Shown here: in pieces, positions 1 through 12,022 of the stretch
How positions within the stretch are numbered: position 1 is the first letter of the stretch
Layout of the letters: each line of letters opens with the position of its first letter
Assembly: GCA_038503035.1 (NCBI GenBank)
Contig: JAVSML010025214.1
Span: 40,269-104,268, forward strand
Length of the DNA: 64,000 bases
Origin: Crocodylus rhombifer
Taxonomy: Eukaryota > Chordata > Crocodylia > Crocodylidae
Reading direction: 5' to 3'
Notes under the pieces: model-generated
Told to the model about the DNA's origin: nothing
The model's input: only the letters and a program-made list of their open reading frames with translations
Databases searched by the model: none
Translations under genes and position numbers: made by a program

Positions 1-240
1 TCCCAATTGGACAAAAAACAACAAAGTTATAGCTATTTCATTATTCCCCCATTATGCCCTATGGCCGGATCTCCAAGGCGGCTCCGAAGCTTTGGCATGA
101 TCAAGGCGGAAACCCAGTCCCGCGCTCCGAATTGGACCACAGCCATCCGAAGCAGCCAGATCCGAAGCCAGATCAGATCGCTGCCAACTCGCACTGGCCT
201 AAACATCGTGCCAAGGGCTTTCAGTAAATAGGTAGACTAT
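1..240. other. unassigned GC-richer segment with repeated TCCGAAGC
   Basis: The motif TCCGAAGC appears three times between positions 83 and 170, and the segment is richer in GC and CpG than the AT-rich DNA after it. It resembles the inside of an old DNA transposon or a satellite remnant, but no ends are visible because the window starts here. The short reading frame across it has no recognisable domain. Confidence 0.25.
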
Positions 241-1671
241 TATGCTACAGCTCCCTACCTTCTATAGTAGAATCACATTCTGCAACGCATACCCGAAGAC
301 CAAGTAGTACTTTATTTGGAATTAGTATGGGAATGAACAAATATGGTCCTAAGTGAAATGGAAAGTTTGTTCCCAATTATTCAATGTTTTTTATATTATC
401 CCAATTATGTTCCTGGTGATAGTGAGCTTTTACTTATTCAGACAGCTAATTCTTGAAATCCATATCCACTTTTTGCTCAGCCCCTTTGGCTTCATAGAAA
501 AAATTGTCTTTGTAAAAAGTAAACAAAAACGTTAAGACATGATCCATGGGGAAGGTGTTCTGCAGAGAGACTAATTTTGCTACAACAGTCCTGCTGTAGT
601 TCTGGGATTTGCATTTATGTCTTTCACTGGTCAGCACAAGATTCACCTTCCATGTATCATATTTTATGATGATGAAGAAAGACAGAGAACATATCAGAAA
701 GGTACTCATGCTTCTTCTGTAGGACTGAGCTTTATTTTTAAGCCTGGAAGGATCATTCATTCATTCATTCATTCATCACTTATTTTTAGGAAAAAAGAGG
801 CCAGGTATTCAGCTAGCATAAACAGGCTCCATTGACCTCAAGAAAGCTACACGGTGTTGCACCAGCTAAAGAGCTAACATAGTATGGATTTTTTGTTTGA
901 TTGCTTTTTTTTGCTACTGTTGCTTTTAAATTAGATGGTCCTAATTATCTCTTCATTTATGGTATTGTAAATCAGGAGGAACTCCTGTCCAGTCCTTGAA
1001 GTTATGCTGGCATAAAAGCAGACCCATTTTTATACTCAAGGTAATTTTTGCAAAGCCTGTAACTCTTCATCAGGACTACAAGTGAAGAAGTTGCAGGCAG
1101 ACCTTAGAAGGAAGGTACAGTAGAAATTTATCATCCAGAACACATTCCTGTCGCCTTCAGAATCAAAGACAACATTCTTCTTGATTTGAATAGGTGCTGG
1201 AGATAGCCTCTGCTTGATAGCGCATTTTCATTTAGTGTTTCATGTAGATATCTATGGCTATTTATTTGACCAAACCAGCACTGTAGTAAGCAAATAGCAG
1301 AAGTAATGATTTTTTCTTTCTAAAAGATAAAAGCTACTTCAGTAAGAACAAACAGATCAGGGCCTCCATTCTTGATTACCTCATATTGGGATTGTTGAGA
1401 GGATTTAGAGATTAAAAAGCAGGAAAAAATCTTTAAACTCTTAAAAGAAAAAAGAAGAAAACAATGTATATGTCTGGGGTGTGATGCAGGCTTGTCCTGT
1501 ACTGGTATCTCTTATTCCTACTGAGCAATGGCAAGGAAGGATGATGGTATCTGTGGTCTACCTCTTCCCTAAGCTCTGCCCAGCAAAGAAAGCATGCAAA
1601 GATTAAGGAATGCAAGTAAGAGAAACCTAAAGGTGTAATTTTATCTTCCTTTGCATTTGAAGAACAGTGGG
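241..1671. other. unassigned AT-rich sequence
   Basis: No gene, LINE or clear MITE is visible. The only structured item is the ATTC microsatellite at 754-776. The short frames here look like chance ORFs. Confidence 0.5.
754..776. repeat. (ATTC)n microsatellite
   Basis: About five and a half tandem copies of the tetranucleotide are directly visible. Confidence 0.9.
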
Positions 1672-1890
1672 CACATCTACACGAGATGTTTACTGTGGAG
1701 CTGTCTAATTAGCTCCACAGTAAAATCTCTGTATCTACATGTGCAGCCCTGTTAGGCTGCAGGAAACTAATTCACTCTGCCATAGGTTAGTATTTATAAA
1801 CAGAAGGCATGTATACACCTATTAATTCATCTTAAAATAAGGCAGCTTAACTACGCCAACTTTAGTTAAGCTACATGTTTACCTTTTGCC
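1672..1890. mobile_element. MITE family B fragment (GCATCTACA ends)
   Basis: It begins with a block like GGGCACATCTACACGAG, then a TTTACTGTGGAGCT core and a second ATCTACATGTG block, the same order as the copies near 16.2, 20.9, 28.5, 30.9 and 45.5 kb. The family behaves as a non-autonomous DNA transposon, probably hAT-like judging by its terminal style. This copy is short and lacks the GC-rich centre. Confidence 0.5.
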
Positions 1891-4800
1891 CTTTCCGGGG
1901 GGAGCAGATTCAAAGGACTAGGGAATTCAAAAAGAGTTTTCATACTCTTGGTATATTTTTTCCTACTTTTTAGAGAATGAGGGAAATATCAATATTCTTT
2001 TCTACAAATATTATGTGAACCTCAGCCAAGTTGGTTGATATTATCCTGTTTGAATGCATAAAGTTAAATAAAAAAAGTCTGTTAGGAAGAAACCCAGAGA
2101 AATAAAACAATGGCAAAGAGCAGGAAAACACAGGTCCTTGAGGGAACAATAGGGAGAGCTATTAATTCAGGAATGCCATGCCCAGATCTAACCAAACCAG
2201 GAAATTTGGCCAAATACAATCGAGCCACTTCCTGTAACACAGCTAAAAAGCAGAAGCTAGAAGGTAATGGTGATAGGAAGACTTGTAGAAACCCAGTCCC
2301 AGAGTGGTTGAAACTTTTGTTCTACCAAAGATGAAAAGTGATTGAAGTTCTGTCTGTTACTCTTGAGAAGGATGAAAGGGAGTATAAAGCATAATTTGTC
2401 CTGTAGCTGTGAAATAGATTCTCAGGGCAGAAAAGGTAAGGGAGGCAGTGTTGCAAGGGAAATGAAGTTGCACACGCTAGGATTTTAGCACTGTAACCCC
2501 TTTGTTGCAATTGACTTCAACTGGCCCTGTGGGTGCTGAACGCTTCTTCAAATCAGGACTCAAATGGAAGGAACTTATACAAAACAATACTTGGAATAGC
2601 AAAGATGCATCTGTATACTTGATTTCATTAGTCATCATCACTGTAACAGTTAATGTCTTAATACATTACAGGTCTTATTCTGCAGTTCATAGCTGAAACC
2701 AAACTTCTCCTGACATCAGTGGAATTACTCACATCTTTAATCACTTTATTAATGGGACCTTGAATTGTGAAAAGTCACATCCACAGTTTCCACTGTCACC
2801 TGCAAGCGAAAGAAATTTGTGACCTAAAGTTACAATCAGAAAAATTAAGAAGCTGTATGAATTTTTGCTTAACATCATAATGCCAATTTAGATATGTCAC
2901 AGTACCAGGAAAAAATAGTACAGGAACTTGTAGAGCCTTTTCTTTAACTATTTATGTGGCGAGTCCTCTTGAGGAATTTAAACTGTTCTTAAAGATGTAT
3001 TTGTTTCACTTAGCCCAGTCATGATTACATTTCTGGCTATCTAACAGCAGCCACAGATCTATATTTTTTCTCTATATTTCATTACTAGCTGATAATTTTA
3101 TTGTGCTCCATTTTGAAATTCATCTCACGATTACACTATGTATTTTTGCACGCAGCTAGACCCTTCTTATTCTTAGATCATGCTTGATTCACAATGAGAT
3201 TAACAAAAAAGTCCAGCCTTCCCATTTGTGCAGTACCACTTGTTCTTTGAACTATTTTAAATCAATTTGGTTTTTTTCCCCTCAGTCTCATTTCAACACT
3301 GACAGTATCTTCAACACCAGACGAGGCTGATGCCAGAGATGTAGCAAGCTCTTTCAGGGCCTGGGGCAGGGGAATTAGTCTGACAACTGGCCTGCAGGGG
3401 GGCAGGAGAGGGAAGAATAGTTTAACCTGCTGGGCTCTCCTCACTTGAGCAGCACTGCTGCTTTAACAGCATGGGCCTAGGCTGCTGCTACTGAGAGGCA
3501 GACAGTGGCATGAGCTCCCCAGGGGCCACTCCTGGTGCCCTATTGGCCCCACTACATCCCATGGCAAAGCCTTTTGGGGGAAGCTTCATTCCGACCCCAC
3601 CTGAGATACACATTTGATTATGGAGCTGTGCCTGCCCAGCTCCTATGGCTGGCTTCACCTGCCATGGCAAAGACTCCTTGGAGAAGGAAGCCATATGGGT
3701 GTCCTACTCCGCCTGCCCTACTAACACTACAAAAATGATGCAAAAAATAGTATATAATTTTTAAAAAATCATCCATTTGTTTTTAATAAGGCTTTTAATG
3801 TTTTCTTATCATCTCTGAAGATGAAATTATATCATTGGCAATGCATTACAAAGGGTGCAACATTCCTGTAAGCTCAAATAAGGAGCCCAACCACTTGCCC
3901 TAGTTACTGCATGTAGACAGAAAACAGATCAAGCACAGGTAGGATGGCAATATGGAAAAGCAAGTAGCAACTCCACTGTATATTGTCTAAGACTCTTCAC
4001 CCCACTATATATGGATACAACCTAAGTTTTGTCCTCCACAGGTCTAGGGAAATTAGGACTGAAAGAATAGCTTCAGGTCCCCACCAAAGCAAATTAGTGG
4101 ACTTTCCCCTTGTATGATATTAATTAAATGCTCGGCATTTTCTATATTCATGGCTCTGTAAACTTGGTTTTGGGAGAAGTCTATGGTGCTGACTGAATGG
4201 TGTCATAGATTTGTTATCTCATCTATTTTATTAGAAAAGAGCTTGGACATCAGTTCAAAATAAGAGCAATACTAGGGATGTGCCACCCTAATTTATTTTT
4301 CTGTTCTATAACATTTCTGGTGATGGCTGAGAATGGGAGAAAAACAGAACCACAAAACTTCTGACATGATGTGGCAATGCAGGAAAATCACTCATGGTGA
4401 CATTTTAACACCCTTAGATATTTCATGATACCAAGCATTAAAACATTGCAAAAATGGTTAAATATTATTTCAGTTCAACTGTTCTCTCTGTAGTATAGCA
4501 CATAATTAGCATTTAATCAATTATGAATTATTTTAATATTTAATATTCTGAAAAAGCAGACAAAATCTCATTGAGATGATTGAATATGTTGGAACAGCCC
4601 CTGATAAAACTCTGAGAGGAAGATTCATCTATTTTTGTTCTTCACAACACTTGAAAGAACAAAGAGAATAATTCAGAATATATATCTATATTTAAATCTT
4701 AGATTGGGGTGTTTTAGCAAAGGAACAGTTAAGAAACACGTGCATTATTATATTTTTAAATATGCTATCCTTATTCTAATGAATATGATGATGGTTCATC

Positions 4801-5173
4801 TTTGGAACTGCAACAAAAGCACTATTTATAAACAGCTGACATGTAGTATATACAATGAATATTTTGGAAAAATATAGTATATGATTTATTTGTATTACCC
4901 ATGAAGTTGCAACATTATATGGCTCTGCACTACAGATGTCATAATTATAATCAGATGCATAGAAGGGAGTTGATTTTTCAATGCCATTGAATACTCTGCC
5001 CACTTCATTTTGTGCCATGACAACTAGTGGGCCATGTCCAAAGTTTTTGAAGTTGTGCACAAGATCTCTAGGTTGAAAGTTTGTTGAGTCATTTCTAATA
5101 GTACAGATGGCTTGACAAAGCTCTAAAAAACTTCAGCATATAAAAACTTCCAAAAGGATTTCATATGCACCAG
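1891..5173. other. unassigned sequence, with a GC-richer patch at 3340-3735
   Basis: No coding domain or recognisable repeat end is seen. The patch around 3340-3735 is clearly richer in GC than its surroundings and has overlapping reading frames on both strands, none with a known motif. It could be the inside of an unrecognised repeat. Confidence 0.4.
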
Positions 5174-6106
5174 AGATATTTCAGCTTATGCTAATACACA
5201 CACACATACAGTCAAAGCTTTGGTATCCGGCATGAGTGGGGTAAAGGGGTGCTGGTTATCTAAAAATTTCAGTTATCTGAGAGTTATATGGAAGACAGTG
5301 CCATATTTGTACTGCACCACGATCCACTGGCTGGGAAATTGGCCCCATGGTCGGATCCAGAGGGTGGTAATTGACGGAAGTCAATCATCATGGTGTCCTG
5401 TGACCAGTGGGGTCCCCAGGGCTCTTTCCTTGGACCCATATTGTTCAACATCTTCATTAATGCTGTGGACACTGGAGTCAGGAGTGGACTGGCCAAGTTC
5501 ATCGATGACACCAAACTTCGGGGCAAAGCATCCACACCAGAAGCCAGGAGGGCAATCTAGGCTGACCCGGACAGGCTCAGCAGATGGGCGTACGAGAACC
5601 TGATGGTGTTTAATGCTGAAAAATGCAAGGTTCTCCACCTTGGGAGGCAAAACCTGCAGCATCCTTATAGGCTTGGCAGTGCTACGCTGGCTAGCACTAT
5701 GGAAGAAAGAGACGCGGGGGTCATCATTGACCACAAGATGAACATGAGCCTGCAATGCAATGCTGTGGCTAGTAAAGTGACCAAAATGCTGGCTTGCATC
5801 CATAGATGCTTCTCAAGCAAATCTCGGGACATCATTCTCCCCTTGTACTTGGCCTTGGTGAGGCCACAGCTGGAGTACTGCATCCAGTACTGCACAATTC
5901 AAAAAGGATGTGGAGAAGCTTGAGAGAGTCCAGAGAAGAGCCACGCACATGATCAGAGGTCAGGAAAACAGATCTTATGATGACAGTCTGAGAGCCATGG
6001 GACTCTTTAGCCTGGAAAAAGAGCAGGCTCAGGTGTGACCTGATGGCCACCTATAAGTTTATCAGGGGTGACCACCAGTATCTGGGGGAACGTTTGTTCA
6101 CCAGAG

Positions 6107-7273
6107 CACCGTGTGACTGCCGGGTTGTGATTCCCCATTCTCAGATGATTCTAGTCCTGTAGGTAGATGACACTACCCTCTTGGGACTGCTTTGGTATCG
6201 GAGCAGCTCTCTCTCGCCCAAGTCCCCGACCTTGTTCTCGCCCACCATGACTTGATGTTCTACAGTGTCAAGGTCGGTTCGTGGTACACTCCATGGCCCA
6301 GGTCCCTCGGTGGTCACATCACAGGGCTCCGCCACCCCTGCACCCCAGCCTCACGCCACCTCTAAGGTGTTCTTCTTCTGTGGGTCCGGTTCCTCGGTGG
6401 TAGCGTAATATTCCCACCCCACCTGTTCTGCCCCTGCCGTGGTGCTCGCCCGACCAGCTTAGTCCATGGTCCTCCTTGCCTTCTCCCTGTTTGACCCTGT
6501 ATGAGGTCGCAGCACAGGTTTGGCCTCACCAAAGCACCAGCGACCCTCTATCTATGAAGATGCTACCTTAGCTATCCCAGCTGGGGCATCCAACATCACA
6601 AAAGCAAAACACAACAAACAAACACAAAGACCTGCTACTCAGCCCCTGTACATGCTGAGCATCCTATCTGGACCTCCCCGGTCCTTCTGGGCCATCCTTG
6701 GCCCCTTGTCTCCCTAGTGCCACTACAACTCTACAGCACTGTGGCTCGGCGGCAATCCCCGCCCCAACTACACCCCCTCTGGGCTCTCCTGAGTCTTCTT
6801 CCCCTTTATGTGGCTGAGTCTACGCACCAGCACCCTGGCACGCCACCTGCGGGTCACGCTGTCTTCGGGCTTGTGCTCCATCGTGCCCTCCGTGTCCCTG
6901 CTTCCTGCTCCTCCTCTATCAGGAGCATCCTCCAGCCACGCTGTCCACCTCTGTTCCTCCGGAGCCACACCATCGGCTGCCGCCACCGCCTTTCTCCCCA
7001 GTGGAGCCAGTAGCTGGCCCTCCCTGGGGTTCTCCGCCCCTCTCACCGGCAGAGCTGTTAGTTGCTCTGCCCTGGGGCCACCCACCCCTTCCATGGCCGC
7101 AGCTGCCGCTTTTAACTTCTCCGGCTGGTGTCCTTCCATGACATCACCGGCTGGACACACCTGTATAAACAAGCGGCTGACGCGCCACACAGGTCCTCTC
7201 TGTGGCGTCGCATGCTCCTCCTCGGGTTCTGCAGGTAAGCTCAGTTTACTAGTTGTCTCCCCAGAGCACACCG
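6107..7273. repeat. 5-bp target-site duplication CACCG
   Basis: CACCG occurs at 6107-6111 and 7269-7273, immediately outside the TG and CA ends of the insertion. Removing the insertion and one copy restores a continuous CR1 alignment. Confidence 0.85.
6112..7268. mobile_element. solo-LTR-like insertion, 1157 bp, TG...CA ends
   Basis: The insertion starts TGTGACTG and ends CCAGAGCA, with a perfect 5-bp duplication outside. That combination is what a solo LTR left by recombination of a retrovirus-like or Gypsy-like element looks like. It is GC-rich with many proline- and alanine-coding frames on both strands, none with a gag, pol or env motif. TATAAA occurs on the plus strand near 7164, close to the right end, and no AATAAA is obvious on either strand, so the orientation is open. 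I do not recognise the family. Confidence 0.65.
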
Positions 7274-7728
7274 CAAGGGATGGCGAGGTCGAACGGTTAT
7301 AAACTCTGCTGCAAGACTGTTTCAGGCTGGACATAAGGAAGAATTTCTTTACTGTCCAAGCCCCCAAGGTGTGGAACAGCCTGCCACCGGAGGTGGTTCA
7401 AGCACCTACACTGAACACCTTCAAGAGTAAATTGGATGCTTATCTTGCTGGGATCCTATGACCCCAGCTGACTTCCTGCTCTTCGGGCGGGGGGCTGGAC
7501 TTGATGATCTTCCGAAATCTATGAAATCTATGATGCGCATGCTGGATAGACTCGGCAAAGATTCTGGTTGCTAAAGTAAGGATTTGTATTGGGGGACAGT
7601 GGAAATTCCAGTTAATAGAGTATTCCAGTTAGTAAAATGCCAGTTAACACAGCTTTTACTGTAGGTAGATATGTATTAGCATATATTATAAATATATATG
7701 TGTGCGTGTGTTAGCATAAGCTGATATA

Positions 7729-7875
7729 TATATGTATATATACTACAATATATACACATACTATAATATATAAATTAATGAATATATTAATATATTTTAT
7801 TGATTTATTAATATATTGAATAATACATATTAATATGTATTATTATATCCTAATGCACTAATATATTTATAGGGG
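7729..7875. repeat. AT-rich low-complexity tract
   Basis: About 150 bases almost wholly of TA, TAT and ATTAAT units, continuous with the right arm of the hairpin. It may be a decayed (TA)n expansion. Confidence 0.75.
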
Positions 7876-8042
7876 TTCCTCCTGGATTTCTAAGCAATGC
7901 ACACAAGTCTGGCTAAACCAGCTTTCCTTGGGGAACTGTTTGTTATTTAAAAGGGAAACTTCTCCTGTACTAAATGAGGAATGGCATTTTGGAGTTTGGA
8001 AGTATGAACTATCTGAACTTAAACTCTTTGTAACTTCCCTTT

Positions 8043-8740
8043 TTGCGGTTCAACAAGGACAAGTGCAGGGTGTTGCACCTGGGGAGAGGGAACCAGAATT
8101 ATGGTTATAGGTTAGGGGCTGACCCTCTCTGCAGCACAGAGGCAGAGAGGGATCCTGGAGTTAGGATTGACTCCAGGATGAATATGAGTCACCAATGCGA
8201 TGAAGCAATAGGCAGAGCCAACCGCACCCTGTCATGCATCAACAGGGGCATCACTAACAGGTCCAGGGAGGTCTTGCTCCCCCTCTATGTGGCGCTGGTC
8301 AGGCTGCAGCTGGAGTACTGTGTCCAGTTCTGGGCACCACACTTCAAGAAGGACGTGGAGAACCTGGAGAGGGTCCAGAGGAGGCCACTTGTATGGCTGA
8401 GGGCCTCCGTGGCCAGCCCTATGAGGAGAGGCTGAGGGACCTGAATCTCTTCAGTCTTCGCGAGAGGAGACTGAGGGGGGATCTTGTGACTGCCTACAAC
8501 CTTATCAGGGGCCAGCAGCACGGACTCAGGGAAAGTCTGTTCACCAGGACCCCCCTTGGAGTCACCAGGAACAATGGCCACAAGCTGAGGGAGGAGAGGT
8601 TTAGGTTAGATATTAGGAAGAACTACTTCACAGTAAGGGTGGCCAGAGTCTGGAATGGGCTTCCCAGAGAGGTGGTGCTCTCACCTTCCCTGGAAATCTT
8701 CAAGAGGAGACTGGACAGGCATCTAGCTGTGGTCTTATGA
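8043..8740 (+). pseudogene. CR1 ORF2 C-terminal fragment
   Basis: Reading from 8043 gives the post-catalytic part of the CR1 reverse transcriptase: [41 protein letters not shown], then ERVQRR. A single-base slip at about 8385-8395 moves the frame, after which EERLRDLNLFSLRERRL, LDIRKNYFTVRVARVWN and RLDRHLAVVL follow to the stop at 8738-8740. The polymerase catalytic residues lie upstream and are absent, so it is dead on arrival. Confidence 0.9.
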
Positions 8741-8833
8741 CCCTTCCACCCGCAGTGCTCCTTCCTGCCCATGGCAGGGGGTCAGACTAGATGATCTGTC
8801 TAGGTCCCTTCTGACTCACTGATTCTATGATTC
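8043..8833 (+). mobile_element. CR1 LINE, 5' truncated
   Basis: The copy starts at the KCRVLHLGR block of ORF2 and ends with the CR1 3' signature (GATGATCTGTC then ATTCTATGATTC). About 790 bases remain of an element usually several kilobases long. The subfamily resembles the copies at 12.1, 31.5 and 45.9 kb rather than the one at 44 kb. Confidence 0.92.
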
Positions 8834-10034
8834 CCTTACATTTACAAAAAATCTCTGTGGTATCTAAGCACTTTTTAGAGTTCCCTACCAGGCATGGAGG
8901 ACATTTTGAACAAAAGAAAGCTATAGTAAAGGACAGATTTGCATGATGGGGACTTAACACTAGTCAACCATGCATAAGGCCTTTAACTTTAGTGCAGAGC
9001 TGCAATGAAAGAGCTTTAACTGTATGAGTTGTAGGGACAAGAGGAATCTGTGGGACTAAAGGTGCTGCTATGTAAGAAGACAGACAAGGATTTTCTAAGA
9101 CCAGGAGGGAAAGGGACCCCTAAACACTAAATGTAAGCTGACCTTATGAAAGAACTTTGGCTATCTGAGACAAAACCACCCTGATGTCAATACTATGATT
9201 TTGTTTTCTGTGTGCTCATCTGTGCAGTGCTAAATGTCTGGTGCTGGCAAAGAAAGCTGTTGTTTTGGAAAAGGGAATGTAGGCATCAAGTCAGTAGTAC
9301 AGAGGTAGGCAATTAGGGCACAAACCCTCAGACCCATTTTAAAGCAGGCACAAGACTGGAGTCTCCACTGCTGCCTGGCTGGCCACCAGAGCTGCCACCA
9401 CCAGCCTAGCTGCTGCTGCCACTTCCCAGAATGCAGAACCTCTGTACTACATGGAGAAGAGGGATGGGATGGCAGGTCGAGCATAAAATGGTGTGCAAGT
9501 TCCTACCTTGTCACAGACTTCTGATATGCCATTGGTCAGGTTATGTCATCTGCCTATGCCTGAGTTTTCCACCTGTTTAAATGTTGGCATTAGTAGTTTC
9601 AATGTTGGGAAGATAAATATTTATTTATAGAAATAAGTTAAAGATTGTGAGGAACTTGACTACTTTGCTAAGGGGGTCGTAAGACTACCAAGTGAAAGTA
9701 GGCTGCACTCTCTTGTGGAGATTTGGATCTAATCTTTCAAAAACAGATGTTGGAATTTAGGTTCTTAAATTCATATTTTGGCACTTTAATGAAATGACCC
9801 AATACTTTACAAGTGTAAGGTAATGGTATTTGTATGAGGCTCTAATATTTAATTGAGAGTTGTATACAGCTATCAAATTCTATAGAATACCACCTCAGTT
9901 TAGCAAAGCACTTAAGCTTTTATTTAATGTCTACAGGACTTTTAAATAAGGGTTACCTTTTCCTTTTTCTTTGTTTTCCCTTTTTCTTAAACAAAACCAA
10001 TCCAGAATTTTATCTTGATCCTTTTAGGTCTCTG
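8834..10034. other. unassigned sequence
   Basis: No recognisable gene or repeat is seen. A patch at about 9340-9480 is richer in GC. The small frames carry no domain. Confidence 0.45.
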
Positions 10035-10368
10035 AGGTAGGAATCACAGAATAATAGAATCATAAAAAGTTGGAGTTGGAAGGGACCTCGAGCTGTCATC
10101 TAGTCCAACATCCTGCTCAAAGCAGGACCATCCCCAACTAGATCATCCTAGCTAAGGCTATGTCTATCTGGGTTTTGAAAACCTCCAAGGATGGAGCTTC
10201 CACTACCTCTCTGGGTAACCTGTTCCAGTGTTTTATTACACTCCTAGTGATAACATACTTCCTAATATCTAACCTAAACTTCCCTTGCTGCAACTTGAGA
10301 CCATTGCTTCTTGCTCTGTCATCTGCCACCACTGAGAACAGCTTAGCTCCATCCTCTTTGGAACCCCC
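10035..10368 (-). mobile_element. CR1 LINE 3' end, minus strand
   Basis: Read on the minus strand this is the last ~330 bases of CR1, with ORF2 residues such as LQQGKFRLDIRKYVITR and HWNRLPREVVEAPSLEVFK, then the 3' UTR ending near 10035 in ATTCTATTATTCTGTGATT-type units. The stop of ORF2 is at about 10138. The 5' side breaks off at a CCCCCCGGGGG junction near 10368; what follows is not CR1. Confidence 0.9.
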
Positions 10369-10644
10369 CGGGGGTATTATATATTCATACAGGAAGCATA
10401 TTAGGCTCTGAACCTGGTTTGCTAGAGGTATTCCTATTATACAAACATTAATAATATTATTGATATCATGGGGGGGTTTTCTTCCACAGGTCACTGTTCC
10501 TTCCCCACTCCTTTATTTCTCCTTTCAGGGCTAATTGCTGTTTGTTTTAAGTGTTCTTCAAAAATGCCTTTCCTACTAGTTGTGCCTCCCACCCAAAAGG
10601 TCTTTTTTTCTAATTTTTTATTTCATAATGCTGCCAGTGCATGA
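10369..10644. other. unassigned sequence
   Basis: Nothing recognised between the CR1 fragment and the microsatellite. Confidence 0.4.
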
Positions 10645-10679
10645 GAATAAAATAAAATAAAATAAAATAAAATAAAATA
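10645..10679. repeat. (AAAAT)n microsatellite
   Basis: About seven tandem AAAAT/ATAAA units abut the left end of the MITE at 10680. Confidence 0.9.
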
Positions 10680-11093
10680 TGGTCCATCCAGATACTATCC
10701 CCACCTGCAGAGGCATTGCTTGCCATGGCACAAATAACAGCAGCACATACCCCTCTGGCATGCACCAATTTCTCCTGGATGGAGTAGGGGAGGCTGGGGC
10801 TAGCACCTCTCAACCTTACCTGGGGTCCTCCAATGGGAGCAGTGATGCTGATCCATCTGCAAGGAGCCTGGCTGGCAGCCAGAGCATGGCTTTGGATGGC
10901 CAGGCTCCGTTTCTGGCGGCGCGTGCTGCTGCCATGTGTGCCATGCCACTTTTTACAGTGGGTTTTTAAAAAAAAAAAATTTATGCCAAGGCATCCCAGT
11001 ACACAGTTGCACATGTGCCGTGTGAGGTTTGCAGCATCACAAACAGGTTTGTGATGCCTCAAACTGCACGTGCGCACTCATCTGGATATGGCC
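10680..11093. mobile_element. MITE family A (CCATATCCAGATGAG-type ends)
   Basis: The left end GTCCATCCAGATAC and the right end CATCTGGATATGGCCC are imperfect inverted repeats. The interior has a shared core (GCCTGGCTGGCAGCCAG, then a CTGCTGCCATGT block, a poly-A/T stretch, and CTGCAAACTGCAC-like motifs) also present near 20.0, 30.1 and 60.9 kb. No transposase is present. It is likely a non-autonomous hAT-like element. Confidence 0.6.
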
Positions 11094-12022
11094 CATCAGT
11101 TCAGAAGGAACCACTGTGAACATCTATTTCACAGTTGTCCATCTGTTTGCATGTGCTATTCCCTGCCAGATTTTTCTATTCTTCACCACCCCCGATTATA
11201 ATGATACATAGCTTGTTATACGAGGATGTTTCAGAAATTAATTGCAATTTTGAAAGACAACTATTTTTGTGCAATGATCATTTACTCAAGCGTAGCACTT
11301 CTCTACATAGCCATAAACAATGGATGCATTAAACAATGCTGCCATCGGTGTTCCCTGCTCCCACTTTGTCACTTCCTACTTTGTTACAGACATACAGCAT
11401 GACCAGCCATTTTCCTGTTGATTTCTGAAACACCTTCTTATATCTAGAATGTGGTAAAAACATACATATCTTTACTAAAGCAAAGGGACTGATTTTTTTT
11501 TCCAAATATTATGGCTAGTTCTGATTACACTGGAAATCCAAGAATTTATACGAAGAAGCCTGCAGCTGCACAATGCCATATGCTCCTTCTTGCAAAAGTT
11601 CAGAAAATTTTTATTTATTCTGAAGCAAGAGAGGATATTTTCTGTGTAGAACATACGTACAGAATATTTTTTTCTGTGTCTCTCGTAAGGCCACACCTAT
11701 ATATTAAAGAAAGTATCTGGGCCTAACTCTGACCTTAGATAACCTCAACAAATCTTTTTTTTTCCTTTTAGCTTGATCTGTTAGACAATATTCAGGGTCT
11801 TGTTTACATAAGGAGGGGACATTGATAAAAGGTGGGGGGGGTTTTGGTGCAGTCCAATCTTTGGTGCATACCTGCTTCTCTGAATACAGCAGGAATCAAA
11901 CAGTGAGCAGTTTATTTGCTTGCCAACTATAATGCTGCTCAGTAAGCTATATCTCTTGATTTTTTTTCCCTCAGGGCCATGTGACTGGCCTCCTACTTCA
12001 AGTTTAGTTCTCTTCTTGCTTA
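11094..12022. other. unassigned sequence
   Basis: AT-rich, with no gene or clear repeat recognised. Confidence 0.4.

Larger units (their letters stand above)
5313..7461 (+). pseudogene. CR1 ORF2 fragment (reverse transcriptase C-terminal half)
   Basis: ORF2 of CR1 encodes an endonuclease and a reverse transcriptase that copies the element's RNA at a nicked target. The visible part begins around the SGVPQGS-like block (read here as SGVPRALS after a small slip), continues through FIDDTKL, where the usual FADD catalytic motif reads FIDD, then the KCKVLHLGR and LVRPQLEYC blocks, and ends at a TGA at 7459-7461. A stop near 5561, frameshifts near 5900 and the large insertion at 6112-7268 make it non-functional. 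The endonuclease and RT fingers are missing through 5' truncation. Confidence 0.85.
5300..7545 (+). mobile_element. CR1 LINE, 5' truncated, interrupted by an LTR-like insertion
   Basis: This plus-strand CR1 starts within the reverse transcriptase region and runs to a 3' end with GGACTTGATGATCTTCC and short ATGAAATCT tail units. Its sequence is continuous if 6112-7268 plus one copy of CACCG are removed. It lies inside the pogo-like MITE, so it is the younger of the two. The exact 5' junction is uncertain, between about 5290 and 5313. Confidence 0.88.
5209..7661. mobile_element. pogo/Tigger-like MITE with TA duplication, split by a CR1
   Basis: The left end CAGTCAAAGCTTTGGTATCC and the right end (complement of TAACACAGCTTTTACTG) form imperfect terminal inverted repeats, and both outer flanks are TA (5207-5208 and 7662-7663). 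TA targets and CAGT-type ends with a GTTATC block are typical of the pogo/Tigger branch of Tc1/mariner. Only about 80 bases of left end and 120 bases of right end belong to the element. No transposase frame is present, so it is non-autonomous. Confidence 0.65.
5174..7728. repeat. interrupted AT-rich inverted repeat (hairpin target)
   Basis: Left arm 5174-5207 and right arm 7695-7728 are near-perfect reverse complements over about 33 bases; both contain CAGCTTATGCTAA or its complement next to a CA/TG run. With the nested insertions removed, the arms lie about 30 bases apart, so the original locus was a palindromic hairpin. The right side runs on into an AT-rich tract. Confidence 0.7.

Noticed and set aside
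3488..3738. possible small gene in a GC-richer patch
   Set aside because: Frames are open on both strands, are short and lack any motif; no promoter or splice signals fit.
6768..7367. 199-residue minus-strand frame and overlapping plus-strand frames
   Set aside because: They lie in the GC-rich LTR-like insertion, run past its right end into CR1 sequence, and show no domain; they are open because stop codons are rare in GC-rich DNA.
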